Assembly: GCA_936936565.1 (NCBI GenBank)
Contig: CAKZIX010000122.1
Span: 1-64,000, forward strand
Length of the DNA stretch: 64,000 nucleotides
DNA from: an uncultured Nocardiaceae bacterium
GTDB taxonomy: Bacteria > Actinomycetota > Actinomycetes > Mycobacteriales > Mycobacteriaceae
Direction: 5' to 3'
Below the pieces are notes generated by a model. That model saw only the letters and a list, made by a program, of their open reading frames with translations, had not been told where the DNA came from and ran no database searches. Shown here in pieces: positions 24,574 to 33,064 of this stretch. Position 1 is the first letter of the stretch, and every line of letters starts with the position of its first letter. The translations under genes and the position numbers were made by a program.

Positions 24574-25865
24574 CGGCTGGGTTGCTCCCGTGCGGCGCGA
24601 GAGGCGTCCGGCCGGGTGCGCGGGCGGGACCGGGCTGCGTCGAGGTCGGCGTACATGAGGCCCAGTCGGATGGCGAAGGCGTCCTCGGGGCAGGTGAGGT
24701 CGTAACCGGTGAGGTCGTGGGTGCGCCCCAGGCGGTAGCGCACGGTGTTCGCATGGACGAACAACTCGCGCGCCGTGGCCTCCAGCGAGCCGAGACGGAT
24801 GTAGGCGCGCGCCGTCTCGCGCATGACGGAATCGGGCTGGAGCGCGGCCGTCACCCGTGCGGCGAGCGCGCGGCGTGCCTTGTCGTCACCGGAGACGGCG
24901 CGTGCGGCGAGCAGGTCGTCGCTGTGCACCGGGCGGGGGCAGGAGGTGGCCGCCGGCGCGGCGTCGTAGCCGCGCAGCGCGTCCCGTGCTGAGCGGCCCG
25001 CCGCATAGAGGTGCGGCACGCGGGGCCCGCACACGAGGGGGCCGTCGCCGAAGTGGTCGGCGAGCAGTCGCGCCGCGGCGAGCGGGTCGGCGTGCGGGGC
25101 GGCCTGAGACGACGTGCTTGCTGCATTGCCTGACGATGTGCCGCTGCGTGGCGTCGCGAGGGTGGCCGCGTCGAGCCCGCCGACGACGGCGATCATCCGC
25201 CGTCCTTCGACGGAGACGAGGATCTCGAGCCCGGCATGACGCGCGGCGCGTCGTAGTGGGTCGACGACGCTCGTCTGGCTGCCGAGGGGGCTCCCGCCGA
25301 CGACGACGGTGACGCCGCGCACCTCGGCCCAGCCGAGGGCATTGACGCGGGAGCCGAGCGTCTCGTCGGGTTCGCCGCGCACGACGGCGTCGACGACGAG
25401 CGACTCGAGGCGTGCATCCCACGCGCCGCGCGATTCTGCGGCGCGCGCGTAGACGTGGGCGGCGCCGAACGCGACCTCACGGGAGTAGCGCAGGACGGCT
25501 TCGCGCACGGCCGCGCGTTCGTCGGCCCGCGCGAGGGCGGGTGCTTCGTCCTCGACGATCTCGATGACGGTGCGCAGCAGGTCGAGGGTCTGTTCGAGGC
25601 TGATGCTGCGCGTCAGTTCGCGTGGTGCGTCGGCGAACACGTCGATGGCGCCGGCGCCTTCGACGTGCGGGTTCTCGAGCCACGACAGGAACGACGTGAT
25701 GCCGCCGTGCGCGATGACGCCGATCCAGCTGCGATCCTCGGCGCTGAGCGCGGCGAACCAGGCGTGGTCGGCTTCGACGCGCGCCGCGGCCGACGTCGCC
25801 ATCGCCCCGACGCCGCGGCGCATCGCCGTCAGAGATTCACGCGAGGGCACCCTGGGTTCCGCCAT
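24567..25865 (-). CDS. fasR: PucR/CdaR-type regulator of fatty acid synthesis (FasR-like)
   Basis: 432-aa regulator. There is an N-terminal effector-like region (about 1-200), a GGDEF-like middle (about 200-300), and the C-terminal PucR helix-turn-helix with ARAYIRLGSLEATARELFVHANTVRYRLGRTHDLTGYDL. Position directly upstream of fabD on the same strand matches SCO2386 (FasR) of Streptomyces coelicolor, an activator of fabD-fabH-acpP-fabF, and Rv2242 of M. tuberculosis. Start at ATG 25865 (MAEPRVPSRESLTAMRRG), fitting homologues; longer frames lack support. A 60-residue Ser/Ala-rich insertion near 300 is variable. Confidence 0.85.
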   Translation of the reverse strand: MAEPRVPSRESLTAMRRGVGAMATSAAARVEADHAWFAALSAEDRSWIGVIAHGGITSFLSWLENPHVEGAGAIDVFADAPRELTRSISLEQTLDLLRTVIEIVEDEAPALARADERAAVREAVLRYSREVAFGAAHVYARAAESRGAWDARLESLVVDAVVRGEPDETLGSRVNALGWAEVRGVTVVVGGSPLGSQTSVVDPLRRAARHAGLEILVSVEGRRMIAVVGGLDAATLATPRSGTSSGNAASTSSQAAPHADPLAAARLLADHFGDGPLVCGPRVPHLYAAGRSARDALRGYDAAPAATSCPRPVHSDDLLAARAVSGDDKARRALAARVTAALQPDSVMRETARAYIRLGSLEATARELFVHANTVRYRLGRTHDLTGYDLTCPEDAFAIRLGLMYADLDAARSRPRTRPDASRAAREQPSRV

Positions 25866-25946
25866 GCCCGTCACCGTAACCGAGCCTTGTGGGAACCCAC
25901 GAGTAGCAACGACACCGGCCGGCCGACCGACCCCGGAAAGCACGAA

Positions 25947-25981
25947 GCCGTGCGCACTCACGGACGGTGAGTGCGCACGGC
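25947..25981. terminator. Hairpin between aceE and fasR
   Basis: Perfect 15-bp stem (25947-25961 with 25967-25981), five-base loop, in the 307-base gene-free stretch between fasR and aceE. Besides this and the next hairpin I see only the fasR promoter region there, with no recognisable gene. Confidence 0.7.
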
Positions 25982-26121
25982 CAACGTGCGATGCAGGGGA
26001 CGTGGACGCGCCCCCGTGGCGGTGTCGCACCTCGGGCCGGGAGAGCTTGCGACTCCGGACCGATGGAAGACGCCGCGAGGGAATCGTCAGGCTTCTCCGC
26101 GCACCTTTTGGCGCAGAAGCC

Positions 26122-26156
26122 CGACGGGCAGAACCGTCGCCCAGTTCTGCCCGTCG
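26122..26156 (-). terminator. Terminator of aceE
   Basis: Perfect 13-bp stem (26122-26134 with 26144-26156) and a nine-base loop, 17 bases after the aceE stop on the reverse strand. Confidence 0.7.
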
Positions 26157-26172
26157 CTGTTCGCATTGCCCG

Positions 26173-28971
26173 TCAGGCTTCTCCGCCGGCGTTGCCGGAG
26201 GTGCCGGCCTTGACGTTGAGCAGCTCGTACTTCTCGGCTGCCTGACGCGGGATCGACGGGTCGAGTTCGCCGCGGTCGGCGAGCGACTGCAGGGCGCGCA
26301 CCGCCATCGACGGGCCGTCGATGTGGAGGAAGCGTCGTGCTGCAGCTCGCGTGTCGGAGAAGCCGAATCCGTCTGCGCCCAGCGAGTGGAATTCGCCGGG
26401 CACGTACTGGCGGATCTGGTCGTGCACCTGACGCATCGAGTCGCTCGTCGCGATGACGGGACCGGGTGCGTCCTTGAGGCGCGACGTGATGAACGGCTCG
26501 CGGCGCTCTTCCTCGGGGTGGAGGAAGTTGTGCTCGTCGGCCTCGAGGCCGTCGCGGCGCAATTCGTTCCACGACGTCACGGACCAGACGTCGGCGACGA
26601 CGCCCCAGTCCTCCTTGAGCAGTTCCTGTGCCTCGAGGGCCCAGGCGACTCCGACGCCGGAGGCGAGCAGCTGCACGCGGCGCGCGTCGTCGCCGAGGCC
26701 GTCGAACGAGCCGTCCTTGAGCTTGTAGATGCCGCGCTTGATGCCTTCGACGTCGACGTTCTCGGGCTCGGCCGGCTGCACGATCGGCTCGTTGTAGACG
26801 GTCAGGTAGTAGATGACGTTCTCGGCGTTCTCGCCGTACATCTTCTCCAGGCCGTCCTGCACGATGTGCGCGATCTCGTAGCCGTAGGCCGGGTCGTAGG
26901 AGCGGATGGCGGGGTTCGTCGCGGCGAGCACGTGGCTGTGACCGTCGGCGTGCTGCAGACCCTCACCCGTCAGCGTCGTACGGCCCGCGGTGGCGCCGAT
27001 GAGGAAACCCTTGGCCATCTGGTCGGCGGCCGCCCAGATCGAGTCACCAGTGCGCTGGAAGCCGAACATCGAGTAGAAGACGTAGACCGGCACCATCGGG
27101 ATGTCGTTCGTCTCGTACGCGGCGCCGACAGCGGTGAACGCCGCGACGGAGCCGGCCTCGTTGATGCCGAGGTGCAACAGCTGGCCCTGCGGGCTCTCCT
27201 TGTACGCGAGCATGAGCTCTGCGTCGACGGAGCGGTAGTGCTGCCCGTGCGGGTTGTAGATCTTCGCCGTCGGGAAGAACGCGTCCATGCCGAACGTGCG
27301 CGCCTCGTCGGGGATGATCGGCACGATGTGCTTGCCGAACTCCTTGTCGCGCATCAGCTCCTTGAGGATGCGGACGAACGCCATCGTCGTCGCGACCTCC
27401 TGCTTGCCGGAGCCCTTCTTCGCGATCTTGTACGCCTCGTCACCGGGCAACGGCAGCTGCGAGCTGCGGCCCTTGCGCGACGGCAGCCCACCGCCGAGCT
27501 TCGCGCGACGCTCGAGCAGGTACTTGATCGCCGGGTCGTCGTTGCCGGGGTGGTAGTACGGCGGACGGTACGGGTCCTTCTCGAGCTGCTCGTCGCTGAT
27601 CGGGATGTCGAGCGAGTCGCGGAACTGCTTGAGGTCCTCGAGCGTCATCTTCTTCATCTGGTGCGTCGCGTTGCGGCCCGCGAAGTGCGTGCCGAGGCTG
27701 TAGCCCTTGATGGTGTGCGCGAGGATGACCGTCGGCTGGCCCGTGTGCTCCATCGCAGCCTTGTAGGCGGCGTACACCTTGCGGTAGTCGTGGCCACCTC
27801 GCTTGAGCTTCCACCACAGGTCGTCGTCGGACCAGTTCTCGACCATCTTCGCCGTGCGCGGGTCCTGACCGAAGAAGTACTCGCGGACGTAGGCACCGTC
27901 ATTGGCGCGGATCGTCTGGTAGTCGCCGTCACGCGTCTTGTTCATGATGTTCACGAGCGCACCGTCACGATCCTGGGCGAGCAGCGGATCCCAGCCGCGG
28001 CCCCACAGCACCTTGATGACGTTCCAGCCGGCGCCGCGGAAGAACGCCTCGAGCTCCTGCACGATCTTGCCGTTGCCGCGCACGGGGCCGTCGAGACGCT
28101 GCAGGTTGCAGTTGACGACGAACGTGAGGTTGTCGAGGCCCTCGTTGGCGGCCCACTGCAGGGCGCCACGCGACTCGACCTCGTCCATCTCGCCGTCACC
28201 GAGGAAGGCCCAGACGTGCTGGTCGGAGGTGTCCTTGAGGCCGCGGTCGTTGAGGTAGCGGTTGACCATCGCCTGGTAGATGGCGTTCATCGGGCCGATG
28301 CCCATGGAGACGGTCGGGAACTCCCAGAACTCCGGCATGTTGCGCGGGTGCGGGTAGCTCGGCAGGCCGGCGGACTCACCGTCGATGAAGTGGCTCTTCT
28401 CCTGACGGAAGCCGTCGAGCTGCTCCTCGGTCAGGCGGCCCTCGAGGTAGGCGCGCGAGTAGATGCCGGGGGAGGCGTGGCCCTGGATGAAGATCTGATC
28501 GCCGCCGCCGGCGTGATCTTTACCGCGGAAGAAGTGGTTGAACCCGACCTCGTACAGTGCCGCAGAGCTCGCATACGTCGAAATATGGCCGCCCACACCG
28601 ATTCCCGGACGCTGCGCGCGGTGCACCATGATGGCCGCGTTCCATCGGATCCAGGCCCGGAAACGGCGCTCCACCTCTTCGTCGCCGGGGAACCACGGCT
28701 CGTTCTCGGTGGGGATGGTGTTGACGTAGTCGGTGGAGGTGAGCGCGGGAATGGAGACGTGGCGCTCACCGGCGCGCTCGAGCAGGCGCAGCATCAGATA
28801 GCGGGCCCGTCCGGGTCCGGACCGTTCGAGCAGTGCGTCGAACGAATCGAGCCACTCCGAGGTTTCGTCCGGATCGATGTCCGGAAGATAGGAGGCGACG
28901 CCCTCCCGAATGACCCGGACGCGACCGTCGGAGTTCGGGGCGGACACAGGCTCGTGGATCACGTCGGACAA
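26173..28971 (-). CDS. aceE: Pyruvate dehydrogenase E1 component (homodimeric), probably chimeric
   Basis: 932-aa thiamine-diphosphate enzyme that decarboxylates pyruvate and transfers acetyl to the E2 lipoyl arm. It contains the thiamine motif region FLGDGEMDEVESRGALQWA with Mg-binding GDG...NCN, the conserved GGHISTYASSAALYEVGFNHFFRG, and the C-terminal transketolase domains. A TTG start (28969-28971) is preferred: GAGGAG lies five bases upstream and the protein then opens SDVIHEPVSAPNSDGRV. The first ~140 codons use ATT, TAT, GAA and GGA freely, like the right half of the window; the rest are almost wholly G/C-ending, like the left half. The gene is intact but looks joined from two sources. 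Confidence 0.92.
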   Translation of the reverse strand: MSDVIHEPVSAPNSDGRVRVIREGVASYLPDIDPDETSEWLDSFDALLERSGPGRARYLMLRLLERAGERHVSIPALTSTDYVNTIPTENEPWFPGDEEVERRFRAWIRWNAAIMVHRAQRPGIGVGGHISTYASSAALYEVGFNHFFRGKDHAGGGDQIFIQGHASPGIYSRAYLEGRLTEEQLDGFRQEKSHFIDGESAGLPSYPHPRNMPEFWEFPTVSMGIGPMNAIYQAMVNRYLNDRGLKDTSDQHVWAFLGDGEMDEVESRGALQWAANEGLDNLTFVVNCNLQRLDGPVRGNGKIVQELEAFFRGAGWNVIKVLWGRGWDPLLAQDRDGALVNIMNKTRDGDYQTIRANDGAYVREYFFGQDPRTAKMVENWSDDDLWWKLKRGGHDYRKVYAAYKAAMEHTGQPTVILAHTIKGYSLGTHFAGRNATHQMKKMTLEDLKQFRDSLDIPISDEQLEKDPYRPPYYHPGNDDPAIKYLLERRAKLGGGLPSRKGRSSQLPLPGDEAYKIAKKGSGKQEVATTMAFVRILKELMRDKEFGKHIVPIIPDEARTFGMDAFFPTAKIYNPHGQHYRSVDAELMLAYKESPQGQLLHLGINEAGSVAAFTAVGAAYETNDIPMVPVYVFYSMFGFQRTGDSIWAAADQMAKGFLIGATAGRTTLTGEGLQHADGHSHVLAATNPAIRSYDPAYGYEIAHIVQDGLEKMYGENAENVIYYLTVYNEPIVQPAEPENVDVEGIKRGIYKLKDGSFDGLGDDARRVQLLASGVGVAWALEAQELLKEDWGVVADVWSVTSWNELRRDGLEADEHNFLHPEEERREPFITSRLKDAPGPVIATSDSMRQVHDQIRQYVPGEFHSLGADGFGFSDTRAAARRFLHIDGPSMAVRALQSLADRGELDPSIPRQAAEKYELLNVKAGTSGNAGGEA
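28490..28560. other. Composition switch inside aceE: probable chimeric junction
   Basis: On the aceE coding strand, codons such as CAT ATT, TAT, TCT and AAA GAT persist down to about 28519, and below about 28490 they nearly vanish. The protein here is invariant in E1 (STYASSAALYEVGFNHFFRG), giving long DNA identity between species, which would favour either misassembly or homologous recombination. Exact breakpoint cannot be set by eye. Confidence 0.6.
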
Positions 28972-29214
28972 CTTCGCTCCTCGCGTTGGGTGTAACGCAG
29001 TCGGAATTTTGTGGGTTGCGACCATCCTTGCGCATCCTGTCGCGCAGGTCACCACTCCGAGCAGATGCGCTAGCGTGCAAATGTCGGCGTGTCGACGAGT
29101 TCACAGCTTAGGTCGTGTCAACGTGAGACGGCGTCGAGACCCCAGGGTGCGTGTCCGGCGCGGCGGTGGTGCAATACCGTGGACACAGGCGGTTTTCGAG
29201 AAGAGAGAGGGCGC

Positions 29215-29766
29215 ATGCGTACGACGGGCAAGGCCCAGCGGCTGGGGCTGACGAGTGCGGTGGCTGCAGTTGCCGTGGGACTGACGATCGTGGGCTGCAC
29301 CAAGAGCGTCAACGGCGAGCCCACGGCCAACCAGGAGCAGGCGGCGGCGTATCGCTCGGAGGCCGCGGCCTCGTCGGCGGCGGCGACGTCGTCGAAGAAG
29401 GCCGCCGCGCAGAAGTCGGCGCTCAGCGACAACTGCGGCAAGTTCCGGGACCGTTCCGGCCCCGCGATCAAGACGTTCAACGAGTTCGTGGCGGCGTCCA
29501 ATCAGAATGCCCCCGACACCAAGGACAAGCAGACCACGGCCTCGCGGGACCTGCGCAAGTCGGCAGACGACGTCGAATCGGCGGTGCGGTCCAGCGGCGA
29601 AGCGCTGCCCGGCAACGTCTCCGCCAAGCTCGGCGACTATGTCGCCGCGGCGCGCGATCTGGCTGTCGAGTCCGAGCGCTTCACCGGTTCGGCGGCGGCG
29701 ATCAACCGCGCCAAAGATCGCTTCAACGCCACCCTCGAGGCGGCGCGAAAGGAATGCGGCGTCTAG
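29215..29766 (+). CDS. Lipoprotein, mycobacterial Rv2240c-like position
   Basis: 183-aa lipoprotein: signal with lipobox TIVGC near residue 24, then an Ala/Ser/Lys-rich linker with a predicted coiled coil (about 40-70) and a helical domain with two Cys (DNCGKF and KECGV) that may pair. No enzyme motif. Start at ATG preceded by GAGAGAGG. It diverges from aceE, as does Rv2240c in M. tuberculosis, and overlaps a second lipoprotein gene. Function unknown; an envelope role is inferred from the signal alone. Confidence 0.8.
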   Translation: MRTTGKAQRLGLTSAVAAVAVGLTIVGCTKSVNGEPTANQEQAAAYRSEAAASSAAATSSKKAAAQKSALSDNCGKFRDRSGPAIKTFNEFVAASNQNAPDTKDKQTTASRDLRKSADDVESAVRSSGEALPGNVSAKLGDYVAAARDLAVESERFTGSAAAINRAKDRFNATLEAARKECGV

Positions 29767-30224
29767 CGGTTGCTGCGCTCATCTTTTGCGCGGCAACGAC
29801 TTCCGCTTGCGGTAGTACGGTCACCGGGAATCCGGTGGCCGACGCTGCGGTGGTTGCCGAGCGCAAGGCGGCGGTGCAGAAGTCCGCGTGCGGCGACTAT
29901 TCGGTGGCCGCATTGCGTGCTGCCGACAGCTACCGCGCGATGAACACCGCCAATGTGGCCGGCTCGCCCGAGCTGTTGCGCTTCGTCGCCGACGCCGCCG
30001 CCGCGATGCGCGCCTCGGCCGACACCGCCGAAGCTGCCGCGAAGGGCAAAGACACGCTGCTCGGCGACGTCGCGGCGAAGCTGCGGGCCTACGCCGCGGC
30101 ATCGCGCACCCTGGCGGCCGAAATCGAGCGCTGGCCCGGCCTGCGCAGCCCGAACGACATGAATCGTGCGGCGGGGGAGCGCGACAACGCGGTCCGCGCC
30201 GCCACCGGCGCCTGCTATCGGTGA
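29754..30224 (+). CDS. Second lipoprotein, paralogue of the upstream one
   Basis: 156 aa, signal with lipobox TTSAC, then TVTGNPVADAAVVAERKAAV and a helical domain bounded by Cys (KSACGDYS and ATGACYR). The layout (lipobox, TVxG/SVNG-P motif, QKSA then Cys, helices, terminal Cys) mirrors the upstream protein, so the two look like tandem paralogues. The ATG lies within the last codons of the previous gene (13-base overlap), with AAAGGA just before it. Function unknown. Confidence 0.78.
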   Translation: MRRLAVAALIFCAATTSACGSTVTGNPVADAAVVAERKAAVQKSACGDYSVAALRAADSYRAMNTANVAGSPELLRFVADAAAAMRASADTAEAAAKGKDTLLGDVAAKLRAYAAASRTLAAEIERWPGLRSPNDMNRAAGERDNAVRAATGACYR

Positions 30225-30489
30225 TTTCGTCGGCTCCGCGAACCGGCAGCAGCTACACCGACGATGGTGCCGCATGCGCGGAGCGCTCGAGTTGATGGAT
30301 ACGTATAGCCAGAGCGGCCGTGTGCGCACGCGAGACCGGACGAGGCGGCACGACCGAACGCAGTCGGTGCGAGCGGTGCATTCGTTGCGCTGGATGCACC
30401 GAGTGTGCCGTTCGCCTCGCCGACAAGTATCGCGCCCGAGGCGCTTCGGGCCGGCCGCAACTTGTTCGCTCGTCGCGAACGGGCGCACG

Positions 30490-31932
30490 TCAGAAAGGAG
30501 CGACCCGCACCCAGTTGTCGACGATCTCGTCGTGGGTGTGCCCGGGCCATGCGGCCTCGATCAGGTAGCTGGTGCGCGGTGCGTCCAGGATCTGCAGTGA
30601 TACCCAGTTCACGCCGTCGGCGACGAACCGGCGCAGCGCCATCGCGACACCGTAGCGGCTCGTCGTATCCGTGCTCGGGGCGTTCGGCAGCGTGTCGAGC
30701 GCCCGGCGCACCGCCGCCGCGTCGTCGAACGCGATCACCTTGAACTCCAGATTGTCGCGGTCCAGACAGGTCACCGTGTAGACGAAATCCGACACCGCAT
30801 CCGGTGCCTCGCCATGGAAGATCGAGCAGCCGGCGTCCCGGAAACCCTTGCCGTTCTCGTTGCCGGGCAACAGGTTCGGAAACAGGTCCACCGCCGGCCG
30901 GGCGCGTTCGTAGCCTTGGCCGGCGCCGGTCGGCGGCACCGTGGAGGTGGTCTGCGGTGGTGGTGGCGGCGGGGCGGCGGTGTCGTCGCGGGTGGCGACG
31001 AAGGCCACCGCCGGAATCGCGACAGCGGCCGCGACTCCGATGGCCGCCGCGGTCAGGAGCAGCGGCCGCCGCGATCGGCGCGCAGCCGGAATCGGCACCG
31101 CCTCGGCGGGCATTCCCAGCGCGTGCGCCGCTGCCTCGGCCAGGTCCCGGCAGCGCGCGAAACGGTCGGCGGGCTGTTTGGCCAGCCCGGCGGCGAACAC
31201 CGCATCCAGTTGTGCCGGCAGCTGCGGCCGGAGCGCCGTGATGGTCGGGATCGGCCGGAAGAGGTGACCGTGCAGCACGCTCGCTGCGGTGTCGCCGGCA
31301 TAGGGCGGCGCACCGGTGAGTAGTTCGAACAGTGTGCAGGCCAGCGAGTACACGTCCGAACGCGGGTCCAGCGCACGGCCCTCCAGCTGTTCGGGCGACG
31401 CGTAGCTGAGGGTGGCGGGCATCGGACCGGTTCCGGTGCGGACGGAGTCGTCGCTGGCCTTCGCAATTCCGAAGTCGCTCAACAACACTCGTTCACCCGG
31501 GCCGAAAGGCGCGGCGATGAGGATGTTCGCCGGTTTCACGTCGCGATGCAGCAGGCCGAAGCTGTGCGCATAGTCCAGCCCCTTCGCCGTCTCGCGCACG
31601 ACGTGCACGGCGCGTTCGGGCGGCATCTCGCCGCGGGCGAGCGCCGCCGCGGCGTCGGTGCCTGCAACGTACTGCATCGAGATCCACAGTTGTGCGCCGA
31701 CCGCGCCGCGATCGTAGATCGCCACCAGGTTCGGGTGATCCAGCCGTCCCGCCAGTTCCGCCTCGCGTTCGAACCGGGCCCGGTGTTCGGCGTCGCCCGC
31801 CGAGGTCAGCAATTTGAGCGCCGTCAGCCGCGGCAGCCGTGGATGCCGGGCCGCGTACACCGTGCCCATTCCGCCGCGGCCGATCACCCGCTCGACGGTG
31901 TATCCAGCGAACATGTCCCCCGGTCGAAGCAT
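30490..31932 (-). CDS. Receptor-type serine/threonine protein kinase
   Basis: 480 aa. The N-terminal kinase domain (about 10-265) has GRGGMGTVY, ALKLL for the ATP lysine, HRDVKPANIL catalytic loop, DFGIAK and the SPEQLEG activation segment end. A transmembrane helix lies near 290-315 (LLLTAAAIGVAAAVAIPAVA), followed by a PPPPPPQTT linker and a 130-residue extracellular domain with three Cys and no PASTA repeats. It would phosphorylate cytosolic Ser/Thr targets on an outside cue. Start at ATG 31932 because the catalytic fold begins directly after; a 42-codon extension is unsupported. Convergent with the lipoprotein pair. Confidence 0.9.
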   Translation of the reverse strand: MLRPGDMFAGYTVERVIGRGGMGTVYAARHPRLPRLTALKLLTSAGDAEHRARFEREAELAGRLDHPNLVAIYDRGAVGAQLWISMQYVAGTDAAAALARGEMPPERAVHVVRETAKGLDYAHSFGLLHRDVKPANILIAAPFGPGERVLLSDFGIAKASDDSVRTGTGPMPATLSYASPEQLEGRALDPRSDVYSLACTLFELLTGAPPYAGDTAASVLHGHLFRPIPTITALRPQLPAQLDAVFAAGLAKQPADRFARCRDLAEAAAHALGMPAEAVPIPAARRSRRPLLLTAAAIGVAAAVAIPAVAFVATRDDTAAPPPPPPQTTSTVPPTGAGQGYERARPAVDLFPNLLPGNENGKGFRDAGCSIFHGEAPDAVSDFVYTVTCLDRDNLEFKVIAFDDAAAVRRALDTLPNAPSTDTTSRYGVAMALRRFVADGVNWVSLQILDAPRTSYLIEAAWPGHTHDEIVDNWVRVAPF

Positions 31933-32075
31933 GAAATCGACTCTACGGTCGGTGTGGCGCGCGGGCGGCGGGCGGGACACGCCGGAGCGAATTTCCCGTG
32001 ATCGGCTTGCGCTCAGCGCCCGGAGCATGTTCGCTTTCACTACCCGTACCCGAGTCATCGCAAGGAGGAGCCACC

Positions 32076-32501
32076 GTGGTCGCCGCGGCGGACGCGCAGC
32101 AGAACTACGCCCAGAAACTAGGCATCTCGTCCGACATGGCGGTTCAGGAACTGGGCTGGGACGACGACACCGACGACGACATTCGCGCCGATATCGAAGA
32201 GACGGTCGGCGACGAGATGCTCGACGAGGATTCCGACGAGGTGGTCGACGTCGTCATCATGTGGTGGCGCGACGGGGACGGGGATTTGGTCGACGCCCTC
32301 ATGGACGCCATCGGCCCGCTCGCCGACGACGGGTTTGTGTGGGTGCTCACACCCAAGACCGGTCAGCCCGGCCATGTCGAACCCAGTGAGATCGCCGAAT
32401 CGGCGCCTACGGCAGGATTGACCCAGACCTCGGCGGTCAATCTCGGCGCGTGGACCGGAAGCCGCCTCGTACAACCGAAAGCGCCCATCAAGCAGCGCTG
32501 A
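32076..32501 (+). CDS. DUF3052 family protein
   Basis: 141-aa acidic protein of the actinobacterial DUF3052 family: YAQKLGISSDMAVQELGWDDDTDDDIRADIEE, then DVVIMWWRDGDGDLVDALMDAIGPLADDGFVWVLTP. Corresponds in position to Rv2239c. GTG start with AAGGAGGAG five bases upstream. Nine bases before ahpE, so co-transcribed. Role unknown; association with peroxiredoxin is conserved. Confidence 0.88.
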   Translation: MVAAADAQQNYAQKLGISSDMAVQELGWDDDTDDDIRADIEETVGDEMLDEDSDEVVDVVIMWWRDGDGDLVDALMDAIGPLADDGFVWVLTPKTGQPGHVEPSEIAESAPTAGLTQTSAVNLGAWTGSRLVQPKAPIKQR

Positions 32502-32510
32502 ACGAGAAGG

Positions 32511-32984
32511 ATGGCACCCTTGCCACTGCAAGTCGGAGACGTCGCACCGGACTTCACCCTCAAGGACCAGAACAACCAAGAGGTCACCCTCTCCGACTAC
32601 CGCGGCGAGCGCAACGTGCTGGTCGTGTTCTACCCGCTCGCGTTCACCGGCATCTGCCAGGGCGAGCTGTGCCGGGTGCGCGACGAGTTGCCCAAATTCG
32701 AGAACGACGATGCCGCCATCGTCGCCGTCTCCGTCGGAGCGCCGCCCACTCACAAGATCTGGGCCGCCGAGCAGGGTTACACCTTCCCGTTGCTGTCCGA
32801 CTTCTGGCCGCACGGCGCCGTCGCGCAGGCCTACGGGGTGTTCAACGACAAGACCGGATTTGCAAATCGAGGCACCTTCGTCGTAGACAAAGAGGGCATC
32901 ATCCGGTTCGCCGAGATGAACGGTCCCGGAGAACCCCGGGACCACGCCGCCTGGGAGAAGGCGCTGGCCGCCCTCTCCGCATAG
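32511..32984 (+). CDS. ahpE: Peroxiredoxin AhpE
   Basis: 157-aa thiol peroxidase reducing H2O2, organic peroxides and peroxynitrite. Catalytic motif FYPLAFTGICQGELC contains the peroxidatic Cys49. FPLLSDFWPHGAVAQAYGVF and NRGTFVVDKEGIIRF are typical of the AhpE branch. M. tuberculosis AhpE (Rv2238c) has Asp where this protein has Cys54, so here a CxxxxC pair is formed, as in atypical two-Cys BCP/PrxQ enzymes. Directly downstream of the DUF3052 gene. Confidence 0.9.
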   Translation: MAPLPLQVGDVAPDFTLKDQNNQEVTLSDYRGERNVLVVFYPLAFTGICQGELCRVRDELPKFENDDAAIVAVSVGAPPTHKIWAAEQGYTFPLLSDFWPHGAVAQAYGVFNDKTGFANRGTFVVDKEGIIRFAEMNGPGEPRDHAAWEKALAALSA

Positions 32985-32992
32985 GCGGGACC

Positions 32993-33064
32993 GGGCGTAT
33001 AGCTCAGCGGTAGAGCTCTGGTTTTACACACCAGCGGTCGGGGGTTCGAACCCCTCTGCGCCCA
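32993..33064 (+). tRNA. tRNA-Val(TAC)
   Basis: 72-base cloverleaf: acceptor GGGCGTA with TGCGCCC, D arm GCTCAGCGGTAGAGC, anticodon TAC in GTTTTACACAC, T arm GGGGG-TTCGAAC-CCCTC with one G-U, discriminator A. The TetR gene on the other strand ends inside it. Confidence 0.95.

Noticed and set aside
25564..28995. Very long open frame (1143 codons) antisense to fasR and aceE
   Set aside because: It mirrors the codon structure of aceE on the other strand; the sequence is a Val/Arg/Asp-rich shadow with no recognisable domain.
32993..33064. tRNA-Val as an integration site of a mobile element
   Set aside because: No repeated tRNA 3' end or integrase gene is present nearby.
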